From the NCBI GenBank assembly GCA_012269805.1, contig JAAXJP010000208.1, positions 1 through 7,702 of the forward strand: a stretch of DNA of 7,702 nucleotides, given 5' to 3'. Positions 1 through 5,865 of the stretch are shown here, piece by piece (positions within the stretch are counted from its first letter, which is position 1; each line of letters starts with the position of its first letter). The position numbers and the translations under genes were made by a program. The notes under the pieces are model-generated. The model was not told where the DNA came from, searched no databases, and saw only the letters and a list, made by a program, of their open reading frames with translations. Source of the DNA: Rubrivirga sp. (GTDB lineage Bacteria > Bacteroidota > Rhodothermia > Rhodothermales > Rubricoccaceae).

Positions 1-78
1 GTTACGAAGTCTACGCGCGGCCGGCCGGCCCGACCCGCCTCGGCGTCCTGGCGAGGGGAGCCGCGTGCGGCGCGGCGC

Positions 79-86
79 TACCTTCC
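79..86 (+). promoter_or_regulatory. Possible -7 element for the DUF5989-like gene
   Basis: TACCTTCC partly matches the Bacteroidota TAnnTTTG -7 element and would give a leader of about 15 bases before the ATG at 106. No TTG lies at the expected distance upstream, so this is weak. Bases 1-78 contain no stop in any forward frame and may hold the tail of an upstream gene, but nothing recognisable can be read there. Confidence 0.2.
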
Positions 87-105
87 GACGGACTCCCCCG
101 CCCCC

Positions 106-264
106 ATGTCGAAGCTCCGCGTCCTCGGCCAGCTCTGGCAGTTTCTCCGCGTCCGCAAAAAGTACTGGCTCGCGCCGATCGTGCTCGTGCTCGTCCTGCT
201 CGGCGCGATCATCGTGTCGGTTAGCGGCAGCCCGCTCGCGCCGTTCGTGTACGCGCTGTTCTAG
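106..264 (+). CDS. Small single-pass membrane protein, DUF5989-like (52 aa)
   Basis: Encodes 52 residues starting MSKLRVLGQLW and ending SPLAPFVYALF. A charged N-terminal part (residues 1-20, with RVRKK at 16-20) is followed by one strong hydrophobic helix at about residues 24-42 (APIVLVLVLLGAIIVSV). Length, the RVRKK-Y-W entry into the helix and the terminal APF-Y-LF ending match my memory of the DUF5989 family. That family consists of very short membrane proteins often found beside carbamoyltransferase and SxtJ-like genes. No biochemical role is known to me. The ATG is preceded by a C-rich stretch and no Shine-Dalgarno. Codons are strongly G/C-ending. The neighbour to the right is convergent, so any usual partner genes would have to lie left of the window. 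Coding status is fairly sure; the family name is from recall. Confidence 0.75.
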   Translation: MSKLRVLGQLWQFLRVRKKYWLAPIVLVLVLLGAIIVSVSGSPLAPFVYALF

Positions 265-306
265 CGGCGTGAGGGCCGGCCCGGGCGCTCCGCCGCGGTC
301 CCGTTG

Positions 307-335
307 CCGAGGGCGTGGATGGGACTCACCCTCGG
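307..335. terminator. Possible bidirectional hairpin between convergent genes
   Basis: CCGAGGG at 307-313 pairs with CCCTCGG at 329-335 around a 15-base loop. It sits in the 87-base gap between two convergent genes (ends at 264 and 352), where a two-way terminator would be expected. There is no T-run on either side, so Rho-independent termination is not shown. A smaller self-complementary stretch, GGGCCGGCCC, lies at 273-282. Confidence 0.35.
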
Positions 336-351
336 TGCCCCGCGCCCTCCC

Positions 352-822
352 TCACAAGGGGCGTTCAAAGCGGATCCGGTAGTCGCGGTAGGCCGCGTTG
401 TAGCCGGCGGCCGTGACGCGGAACCCCTCGGCCAGCCCGAGCACGGTCATCCCGGGGTGCTTGTTGGGGAACGTGTCGAAGGCGAACGTCCGGTACCCCC
501 GCTCACGCGCCTCGGCCTCCATCCGCACGAGGAGCGCCCGCGCCACGCCGCGCCGCCGCCAGCCGTCGAGGACGCCGCCCTTCGCGCTGTAGAACGTCGA
601 CGCGCTCTCGCGGTAGCCCACCTTGTAGCCGACGGCCTCGCCGGCGACGGTCGCTAGCAGCAGGAGCAGGTCGTCGCGGTCGGTCCGGTAGATCACGCGG
701 TCGTCGCCGAACACGACCCGGTTGAGCGCCTGGACCTCGGGGTACCGGTCCATCCCGAGCGCCTCGATCCGGAGGCCGTCGGGGCCGCGGACGGTCGGGG
801 GGACGGGGGCGTCGATCTGCAT
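352..822 (-). CDS. GNAT-family N-acetyltransferase (156 aa)
   Basis: A single-domain acetyltransferase of the GNAT fold, expected to move an acetyl group from acetyl-CoA to an amine on an unknown substrate in the cytosol. The clearest signature is motif A at about residues 88-98 (WRRRGVARALL), the R-x-x-G-x-A pyrophosphate loop that binds acetyl-CoA, preceded by a beta strand with YSAKGGVLDG (78-87). Residues 110-120 (YRTFAFDTFPN) and 128-140 (LGLAEGFRVTAAG) fit the strand 5 and C-terminal region, where GNATs typically read a version of LGF. Length is normal for a one-domain GNAT. It begins 31 bases after the helicase stop codon on the same strand, so it may be co-transcribed with the helicase, but a promoter-like match sits in that gap. 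There is no Shine-Dalgarno. The substrate cannot be told from sequence. Confidence 0.88.
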   Translation of the reverse strand: MQIDAPVPPTVRGPDGLRIEALGMDRYPEVQALNRVVFGDDRVIYRTDRDDLLLLLATVAGEAVGYKVGYRESASTFYSAKGGVLDGWRRRGVARALLVRMEAEARERGYRTFAFDTFPNKHPGMTVLGLAEGFRVTAAGYNAAYRDYRIRFERPL

Positions 823-826
823 GGCG

Positions 827-857
827 CCACGGTAGGGACGCGACCGTTGCCGGTCAA
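827..857 (-). promoter_or_regulatory. Possible promoter of the GNAT gene at the helicase stop codon
   Basis: Read on the minus strand, TTGACC (857-852) is followed after 17 bases by TACCGT (834-829). The same spacing also fits a TTG-N20-TA arrangement of the Bacteroidota kind. The TTGACC contains the TGA stop of the upstream helicase gene. The predicted transcription start would fall at about 822, on the ATG itself, so the message could be leaderless. The second box is a poor match, so this is tentative. Confidence 0.3.
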
Positions 858-2932
858 GCGCGGTCCGTCGGACCCGGCAGCGCGGGCCGGTCGGCCTCGG
901 GGAGCGTGTCGGGCGGGGCGGCCTCCTCGACGAGGGACCACGGCTCGAGGAGCGACTCGGGCAGGCCCGAGAGGAAGCGGCTCGGCGCCGTCAGGTACTG
1001 GCCCGTCCCGCGCCGGTACTGGACGAGCGGGTACGACACGTACAGCTCCGTCTCGGCCCGCGTGAGCGCGACGTAGAGGAGCCGGCGCTCCTCGTCCTCC
1101 TCGTCGCTGGAGGCGAGCGCGTACGCCGAGGGCAGGACGCCGTCGAGCGCGTGGATCAGGAACACCGTGTCGAACTCGAGCCCCTTCGCCGAGTGGATGG
1201 TCGAGAGCACGAGCGGCGGCTCGTCCTTCCGGGCGCCCTCCGACGGCTCCTGCGTCCAGTCGAGCGGGTCGAGGGCCAACGACTCGAGGAGCGCCGTCCG
1301 TGACCGGTGGCGGGCCGCGAGCGCGACGACGGCGTCGAGGTCGGCCTCGCGCTTGGGGAAGTCGTCGGCGTAGACGCGCTCGAACACGGGGCGGTAGTAG
1401 CCGAGCAGCCGCTCGACCTGCTCCTCGGGCGGCATGCCGTCGTCGCGGAGCGGCGTGAGCGCCTCGACGAGCCGCCCCACCGACGCGGCCACCGAGGCGG
1501 ACGGGACGACCTCGTCGACCGACTGCCGGAGCATCTGGACGGCCGCCGCCGGGCCGCCACCCGTCGCCGCCGCCCCGATCCAATCGAGCAGCCGCCCCGC
1601 CGTCGCCGGCCCGACGCCTTCGACGAGCCGCAGCGCCCGGTTCCAGGCGACGGCGTCCGCGGGGTTCTCGGCCACGCGGAGGTGGGCCACGACGTCCTTG
1701 ACGTGGGCGGCCTCGGTCAGCTTGAGCCCGCCGAACTTGACGAACGGGACCTTCCGGCGGTTGAGCTCGGCCTCGAGCGCGTACGAGCACCAGCCCGACC
1801 GGAACAGGACGGCCATCCGATTCAATCCCGTCCCCGCCTCGCGCTTGTCGAGGACAACCTGCGCCACGAACCGGGCCTCCATGTCGTCGTCAGGCGCCGC
1901 GACGAGCGCCGGCCGAGCGCCGCCCTCACGGTCCGTAAAGAGCCGCTTGTCGTACTTCTCGACGGCCTCGTCGAGCACGCGGTTGGCGAGGTCGAGGATC
2001 GGCTGGGTGCTCCGGTAGTTGTGCTCGAGCTTTAGCACGCGGGCGCCGTTGTAGCGCTTCTGGACCTCGAGGATGTGGCCCACGTCCGCCCCCCGAAAGC
2101 GGTAGATCGACTGCGCGTCGTCTCCCACCATCATCGCGTTCCCGTGCACGGACTGGAACTGCTCCACGAGGTCGGCCTGGAGGCGGTTGACGTCCTGGTA
2201 CTCGTCGACGAGGACGTGTCGGATCCGGCCGGCGACCTGACGGCGGACGTCCGGGTTCTCGCGGAGGAGTTCGAGCGCGAGGGCCAGCAGGTCGTCGAAG
2301 TCCATCACGCCGGTCCGCCGCTTTGTCTCGGCGTAGGCCGCGCGGAGGCGCGCGATGAGGTCGAGGTGCTCGGCGTACTGCGGGTACTCCTCGGCCAGGA
2401 CCTCGCCGAGCGCCAGCCCACGGTTCGTCACCGCGGAGAACATCGACAGCAGCGTCCGCTTTTTGGGGAACCGCTTGGGGAGGCGGCCGAGCCCGAGCCG
2501 GGTCCGCGCGAGGTCGATGACGTCGGCGGCGTCGGCGGCGTCGAGCACGCCGAACCGCTGGGGGTACCCGACCCGCTCGGCGTGCCGGCGCAGGAGTTCG
2601 AGGCAGTACGCGTGGAACGTCCCGCCCCTGACGCGCTCGCACCGGCCGTCGAGGAGCGCGCCAGCCCGGGTCAGCATCTGAGTGGCCGCCCGCCGCGTGA
2701 ACGTGAGCAGGACGATCTGCTCGGGCGGCACGCCGGTCTCGACGAGGTAGGCCACGCGGTACACGAGCGTCCGCGTTTTCCCGGTGCCGGCGCCCGCGAC
2801 CACGAGCGTGACGCCGTCGCCGGCCGTCGCCGCGGCGTGCTGCTGCGGGTCGAGGTCGGCGGCGTAATCGAGCGTGAGCCCGGCGTCGGAGGGCGACGGC
2901 TCGCGGGGCTGGAGGACGAAGCGGCGGGCCAC
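854..2932 (-). CDS. UvrD/PcrA-type ATP-dependent DNA helicase (superfamily 1)
   Basis: A 3'-5' DNA helicase of superfamily 1A, 692 residues from the chosen GTG, expected to act in DNA repair or replication. All motifs are present in order: Q motif LDPQQHAA (27-34), Walker A GAGTGKT (47-53), Ia LTFTRRAA (76-83), Ib GTFHAYC (104-110), Walker B VDEYQD (242-247), III GDDAQSIYRFRGA (270-282), IV LEHNYRS (302-308), V IHSAKGLEFD (579-588) and VI LYVALTRAE (619-627). It lacks an AddA/RecB-type nuclease domain, so it is a plain helicase; whether it is UvrD, PcrA or Rep cannot be settled. The frame stays open upstream to 3325, including an ATG at 3040. Codons before 2932 are unlike the rest (aaa, gta, agt, caa, gga, aga, cga), and the longer versions run into the divergent promoter or gene. 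The GTG giving (M)ARRFVLQ is therefore preferred. The function is very sure; the start is less so. Confidence 0.93.
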   Translation of the reverse strand: MARRFVLQPREPSPSDAGLTLDYAADLDPQQHAAATAGDGVTLVVAGAGTGKTRTLVYRVAYLVETGVPPEQIVLLTFTRRAATQMLTRAGALLDGRCERVRGGTFHAYCLELLRRHAERVGYPQRFGVLDAADAADVIDLARTRLGLGRLPKRFPKKRTLLSMFSAVTNRGLALGEVLAEEYPQYAEHLDLIARLRAAYAETKRRTGVMDFDDLLALALELLRENPDVRRQVAGRIRHVLVDEYQDVNRLQADLVEQFQSVHGNAMMVGDDAQSIYRFRGADVGHILEVQKRYNGARVLKLEHNYRSTQPILDLANRVLDEAVEKYDKRLFTDREGGARPALVAAPDDDMEARFVAQVVLDKREAGTGLNRMAVLFRSGWCSYALEAELNRRKVPFVKFGGLKLTEAAHVKDVVAHLRVAENPADAVAWNRALRLVEGVGPATAGRLLDWIGAAATGGGPAAAVQMLRQSVDEVVPSASVAASVGRLVEALTPLRDDGMPPEEQVERLLGYYRPVFERVYADDFPKREADLDAVVALAARHRSRTALLESLALDPLDWTQEPSEGARKDEPPLVLSTIHSAKGLEFDTVFLIHALDGVLPSAYALASSDEEDEERRLLYVALTRAETELYVSYPLVQYRRGTGQYLTAPSRFLSGLPESLLEPWSLVEEAAPPDTLPEADRPALPGPTDRA

Positions 2933-3025
2933 GGAATCGGTCGGGACGTGGGATCGGAGGGTACGGCCGTCCGGTCTCTCCCACCGACCTCCCGCGGTGG
3001 GGATCGAGAGCGTGGCTTCGAGAGC

Positions 3026-3055
3026 TTGACTTACTTTCATTCGCAAAGTACACTG
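3026..3055 (+). promoter_or_regulatory. Promoter for the four-helix membrane protein gene
   Basis: TTGACT (3026-3031), 17 bases, TACACT (3049-3054) is a close match to a sigma-70 promoter and also reads as TTG-N20-TA in the Bacteroidota style. It would start a transcript near 3061, with a leader of about 17 bases before the ATG at 3078. The stretch is conspicuously A/T-richer than its surroundings, which supports a regulatory role. Confidence 0.5.
3032..3050. promoter_or_regulatory. Inverted repeat in the divergent control region, with minus-strand -7-like box
   Basis: TACTTT (3032-3037) and AAAGTA (3045-3050) form a 6-base inverted repeat with a 7-base spacer. Read on the minus strand, the right arm gives TACTTTG (3050-3044), a full match to the Bacteroidota -7 consensus TAnnTTTG. 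It is therefore a candidate promoter for the helicase, with a leader of about 105 bases to the GTG at 2932. No clear TTG is seen at the proper distance. The repeat lies inside the spacer and -10 box of the plus-strand promoter, so a dimeric repressor bound here could control both genes. Confidence 0.35.
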
Positions 3056-3077
3056 CGGTACCACCCGCCCCGCCCCC

Positions 3078-3464
3078 ATGCTCACCTCCACTTCCATCCG
3101 CCGTCTCGCCATCGCCGGCGCCGTCCTCACACCGCTCGTCCTCGCTTGGCTCAGCATGGGCGTCGGCATCATCGGGGCCGACGGGGACCCAGCGAACGTC
3201 GGGTACGTCGGTCTCGCGCTAGCCGCCCTCGTCGGGGCCGGAATCGCCCGCTTCCGGCCTGCCCCGACGGCCCGCGTGATGGCCGGCGCGGCGCTCGGCG
3301 TCGCCGGCATCGGCCTCGTCGCCATCGCCGGGGGGATCGGCCAGCCGTACAGCGGTCCTGCCGAGCTCCTCGGGCTGAACGCCTTCTTTGTGGTCGCCTT
3401 CCTCGCGACCGCGTGGTTGTTTCACCGAGCGGAGCGCGGTCCACAGGACGCGCCGTCCGTCTGA
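3078..3464 (+). CDS. Unrecognised four-helix membrane protein (128 aa)
   Basis: I do not recognise a family. The protein is strongly hydrophobic, with four likely membrane helices at about residues 9-31, 43-59, 67-87 and 97-116. Short polar links lie between them: GADGDPANV at 33-41, RFRPAPTAR at 58-66 and GQPYSGPAE at 88-96. A charged cytosolic tail, HRAERGPQDAPSV, ends it. By the positive-inside rule, the RR at 8-9, the RFR/R links near 58-66 and the tail HRAER should all be cytosolic, which fits an even number of helices with both ends inside. The N-terminus has no cleavable-signal look. The gene is divergent from the helicase, convergent with prmC, and stands alone with its own promoter match. 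It starts at an ATG with a C-rich leader and no Shine-Dalgarno, and its codons are G/C-ending like its neighbours. Confidence 0.8.
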   Translation: MLTSTSIRRLAIAGAVLTPLVLAWLSMGVGIIGADGDPANVGYVGLALAALVGAGIARFRPAPTARVMAGAALGVAGIGLVAIAGGIGQPYSGPAELLGLNAFFVVAFLATAWLFHRAERGPQDAPSV

Positions 3465-3517
3465 GCCCGCCCGGCCGACGGCGTCGTCCTCGCGGGTCGG
3501 CGACGAGGCGGACGGCG

Positions 3518-4372
3518 TCAGGCCCTCCGGCCGACGGCGATCCGGTCGCGACCCGCGAGGTCGGGCAGGACGTCCACGTCCTCTAGTCCAGCCTCCGCCC
3601 ACAGCGCGCCGACCGACCGCCCCAGGTCGGCGTGCGTTTCGGCGACGAGCCAGCCGCCCGGCTTCAGCAGCGCGCCGGCGTGGCCAGCGAGGGCTCGGTA
3701 GAACACGAGCGGGTCCGCGTCCGGCACGAACAGAGCGGACGGCGGCTCGTGGTCGCGGACCTCGACCTGGAGGCTGGCCCGCTCCGCCTCGGGCACGTAG
3801 GGCGGGTTCGAAAGGATCAGATCGAACGTCGGCGGGACGTCGGCCGCGAAGGCGGGACGGAGCGCGTCTGATCCGACAAACGTGACTTCCAGGCCGAGCC
3901 GGGCGGCGTTCGAGGCCGCGACGGCGAGGGCCTCCGGAGACACGTCGACGGCGAAGACCTCCGCGTCGGGCCGCTCGTGCTTGACCGCCAGGGCGATCGC
4001 CCCACTCCCCGTCCCCACGTCGAGGACCCACGGCGCGCCCGTCGCCTGAACCCGCCGGAGGGCCTCTTCCACGACCTCCTCGGTCTCCGGGCGCGGGATG
4101 AGCACGTCGGGCGTGACGGCCAGGCGGAGCCCGTAAAAGTCGGCGTGCCCGAGGACGTACTGGACGGGCTCGCCGGCCGCCCGACGGGCGACGTAGCGGG
4201 CGACGAGGGCCGCCTCGGCGGGCTCGACGACGACGTCGGGCCGGGCGTACAGCGCGGCCCGGTCGGCGCCCGTGGCCTCTTCGACGATCCACTCGGCGGT
4301 CCGGCGGGCGTCCTCGACGCCAGCGTCGGACAGCGCGGACACGGCGTCGTCGAGTAGGGCGCGGCGGGTCAT
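3518..4372 (-). CDS. prmC: Peptide chain release factor N5-glutamine methyltransferase PrmC
   Basis: Methylates the glutamine of the GGQ motif in release factors RF1 and RF2 using S-adenosylmethionine, tuning translation termination in the cytosol. The 284 residues match the usual family length. The N-terminal helical domain (1-85) carries the family element GEPVQYVLG (67-75), followed by LIPRPETE (91-98). The Rossmann methyltransferase domain has the SAM loop LDVGTGSGAIAL (117-128), an acidic end of strand 2, AVDVS (141-145), and the catalytic NPPY (189-192) that binds the target glutamine. It ends with a normal KPGGWLVAE strand (238-245). It starts 41 bases after the acylphosphatase gene and is probably co-transcribed with it. 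It is not next to prfA, its common partner in many genomes. No Shine-Dalgarno is seen before the ATG. The right-hand end of the gene faces a convergent gene 53 bases away. Confidence 0.96.
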   Translation of the reverse strand: MTRRALLDDAVSALSDAGVEDARRTAEWIVEEATGADRAALYARPDVVVEPAEAALVARYVARRAAGEPVQYVLGHADFYGLRLAVTPDVLIPRPETEEVVEEALRRVQATGAPWVLDVGTGSGAIALAVKHERPDAEVFAVDVSPEALAVAASNAARLGLEVTFVGSDALRPAFAADVPPTFDLILSNPPYVPEAERASLQVEVRDHEPPSALFVPDADPLVFYRALAGHAGALLKPGGWLVAETHADLGRSVGALWAEAGLEDVDVLPDLAGRDRIAVGRRA

Positions 4373-4413
4373 CCAGGGCGAGGGGGCACAAAGGGAGGAT
4401 ACCGCCCCGCCGC

Positions 4414-4692
4414 CTACCGCACGAAGCGGACCTCGAACCCGTCGAAGCCGCCCTCGGCCTCTCCCCTCTGCGTCTCGACCGACGCCACGTCGGCCGGTGG
4501 GGGGCCGCCCCAGAGGAGGCGCGCCAGCCGGTCGAGCGCGTCGTTGGTTCCCTCGGCCACCAAGCGGACTGTCCCGTCCGGCTCGTTGCGGACCCAGCCT
4601 GTCAGGTCCAGCTTCCGCGCCCAGCGCTGGACGTAGCGCCGGAACCCCACGCCCTGGACGCGACCGGTGACGACGGCTTCGAGTCGGCCCAT
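4414..4692 (-). CDS. Acylphosphatase (92 aa)
   Basis: Hydrolyses the carboxyl-phosphate bond of acyl phosphates such as acetyl phosphate or 1,3-bisphosphoglycerate; the physiological role in bacteria is unclear. Both family signatures are complete: VTGRVQGVGFR (8-18), which ends in the phosphate-binding Arg18, and the second signature beginning GWVRNEPDG (32-40) with catalytic Asn36. Size is exactly that of the stand-alone enzyme (about 90-100 residues). The frame is open upstream for a long way, across the hydroxylase gene, but the family starts a few residues before the first beta strand, so the ATG at 4692 (MGRLEAVVTG) is right. It lies 59 bases after the phenylalanine hydroxylase stop and 41 bases before prmC, which suggests one transcript. 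Confidence 0.95.
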   Translation of the reverse strand: MGRLEAVVTGRVQGVGFRRYVQRWARKLDLTGWVRNEPDGTVRLVAEGTNDALDRLARLLWGGPPPADVASVETQRGEAEGGFDGFEVRFVR

Positions 4693-4751
4693 CACGAGAG
4701 CGCCCGCCTCGGCGACGGCGTCGAGGCGGGCGGAGGAGTTCAGGGGAGGCC

Positions 4752-5582
4752 TCAGGCGTCGGCCGGGAGCAGGCCGCGCGAGTCGGCCCACGCGCGGAAC
4801 TCGGTCTCCAGCTGCTCGAACGAGTCGAGCACGAACAGCTTCGGCTGGAGGTGCCACACGTCGTAGTCCTGGTTGATCACGGCGTCGACCGAGAACGGGA
4901 CCTTCTCGACCGCGTCGCTGAGCGCGTGCTGGACCTCGTCCTTCGAGCTCAGGATGCCCGCGCCGAAGATCCGCTCGCCGACGTCCTGCTTGATGAGCCC
5001 GAACTCGACGGTGAACCAGTGGAGCCGCTCGAGCGACTGCCGGTCGACGCCCTCGGCGTTCAGCGCCGACTGGCCGAAGAGGTGGTAGAAGTCGGCGAAG
5101 GCCGGCTCGCAGAGCATCGGCATGTGGCCGAACATGTCGTGGAAGCAGTCCGGCGCCGGCGTGTAGTCGAGCTCGTCCTTCCGCCGGATGTAGTCGGTCG
5201 ACGGGAAGACGCGCTGCTCCAAGAGGCCGAAAAAGTCGCGCTCGTGGAGGAGCCCCGGGATCCGGGCGATTCGCCACCCGGCGGCCTCCTCCATCCGCCG
5301 CGAGAGGTCGCGGAGGTGCGGGATCTCGCGGTTCGTCATGCCCAGCGTCTCGACGCCTTCGAGGTAGGCCTCACCGGCACGGCCGGGCAGGAGCGACATC
5401 TGGCGCTCGAAGAGGAACCGCCAGTTTTCCTGGCTCTCCTCGTCGTAGTCCGGCGGCACGATCTCGTCGCCGATGGGCGGCGGGCCGTCGAGGTTCTGCG
5501 GCACGCAGCGCGGGTCGACCTCTTGGTCGCCGGCGGGCGGCTTCTCGTAGGCGGAGACGGGGGCGTCGGTCGGGTCGGTCAT
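4752..5582 (-). CDS. phhA: Phenylalanine 4-hydroxylase, catalytic domain only (276 aa)
   Basis: Pterin-dependent, non-haem iron monooxygenase converting phenylalanine to tyrosine. The hallmark PAPDCFHDMFGHMPML lies at 142-157 and supplies iron ligands His148 and His153; the third ligand is Glu193 in WFTVEFGL (189-196). Upstream, HERDFFGLLEQRVFPSTDYIRR (starting at 113) aligns with the human enzyme's pterin and substrate region, Arg133 matching the residue that holds the amino acid. GAGILSS (207-213) is also conserved. The first 50 residues are acidic and proline-rich and contain no ACT regulatory domain, as in other bacterial enzymes. A tryptophan or tyrosine hydroxylase is unlikely in bacteria, but substrate choice is not proven by sequence. 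No pterin-4a-carbinolamine dehydratase or tyrosine-degradation gene is in the window. It is followed by acylphosphatase at 59 bases. The leader holds hairpins and a weak -7 match. Confidence 0.95.
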   Translation of the reverse strand: MTDPTDAPVSAYEKPPAGDQEVDPRCVPQNLDGPPPIGDEIVPPDYDEESQENWRFLFERQMSLLPGRAGEAYLEGVETLGMTNREIPHLRDLSRRMEEAAGWRIARIPGLLHERDFFGLLEQRVFPSTDYIRRKDELDYTPAPDCFHDMFGHMPMLCEPAFADFYHLFGQSALNAEGVDRQSLERLHWFTVEFGLIKQDVGERIFGAGILSSKDEVQHALSDAVEKVPFSVDAVINQDYDVWHLQPKLFVLDSFEQLETEFRAWADSRGLLPADA

Positions 5583-5598
5583 GGAAACGGGGGGAGAT

Positions 5599-5620
5599 CG
5601 GAAGGGCTTCCGCGAAGCTA
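5599..5620 (-). promoter_or_regulatory. Alternative hairpins and weak -7 box upstream of phenylalanine hydroxylase
   Basis: Two overlapping inverted repeats share one arm. GCTTC (5606-5610) pairs with GAAGC (5614-5618), and CGGAAG (5599-5604) pairs with CTTCCG (5607-5612). Only one can form at a time. TAGCTTCG on the minus strand (5620-5613) resembles the TAnnTTTG -7 element with one mismatch and would start a transcript near 5608. The repeats therefore sit at the predicted start of the message, about 20-35 bases before the ATG, and could be an operator or an RNA switch. Both readings are inference. Confidence 0.28.
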
Positions 5621-5646
5621 CGCGCGTCGCGCGCCGGGGCTCCGCG

Positions 5647-5865
5647 CTAGGGGAGCACGTCGTCCTTGACGTGGGCGCCGTCGTCGGTCTTCTCGCGCGT
5701 GGCGAACGCGACGATCGCGCCGGTGAGGACGGCCAGGCCGATCGTGACGAGCCAGTCGACGCCGTCGGAGTCGCCGTAGCGGGGGGTGACGATGGCGGCC
5801 ACGAGGCCGACGCCGAGGGCCGCGATGAGAGCGGTCACCCAGCGGTAGTTGGTTCCGGAGGTCAT
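5647..5865 (-). CDS. Small two-helix membrane protein of unknown function (72 aa)
   Basis: I do not recognise a family. Starts MTSGTNYRWV. Two likely membrane helices span about residues 9-27 (WVTALIAALGVGLVAAIVT) and 38-55 (DWLVTIGLAVLTGAIVAFA), joined by a short acidic, Gly-rich loop PRYGDSDGVD (28-37). A charged tail TREKTDDGAHVKDDVLP (56-72) follows. Arginine near residue 8 and the REK after helix 2 suggest both ends are in the cytosol. The ATG overlaps the stop of the upstream small gene as ATGA (5865-5862), a usual sign of translational coupling. Codons are G/C-ending as in the neighbours. It could be followed by phenylalanine hydroxylase on the same transcript (64-base gap), though a separate promoter is possible. 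Confidence 0.75.
   Translation of the reverse strand: MTSGTNYRWVTALIAALGVGLVAAIVTPRYGDSDGVDWLVTIGLAVLTGAIVAFATREKTDDGAHVKDDVLP

Noticed and set aside
1..105. Tail of an upstream plus-strand gene
   Set aside because: All three forward frames are open here, but none gives a recognisable protein end and the stretch is too short to judge.
1307..2035. Plus-strand open frame inside the helicase region
   Set aside because: No recognisable domain and antisense to conserved helicase sequence; a composition effect.
3465..3517. Possible terminator in the convergent gap between the four-helix protein and prmC
   Set aside because: Only 5-base arms (CCTCG at 3488-3492, CGAGG at 3504-3508) with a wide loop and no T-run; too weak to call.
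3471..3539. Direct repeat CCGGCCGACGGCG at 3471-3483 and 3527-3539
   Set aside because: Only 13 bases, GC-only apart from one base, and one copy is within the prmC coding end; chance is likely in this composition.
2075..3586. Long open frame of about 500 codons on the plus strand opposite the helicase
   Set aside because: It is antisense to a gene with all helicase motifs. Its protein is Arg/Gly/Pro-rich with no domain and its ends run across unrelated genes, as expected for shadow frames at this GC content.
3219..4391. Long minus-strand frame overlapping prmC and the four-helix protein
   Set aside because: Its product is almost entirely Arg, Gly, Pro and Ala and it overlaps prmC in another frame; the prmC frame has all its motifs.
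4693..5277. Upstream extension of the acylphosphatase frame
   Set aside because: It runs antiparallel in frame use to the hydroxylase gene, is Arg/Pro-rich, and the family begins just before residue 1 of the 92-residue version.
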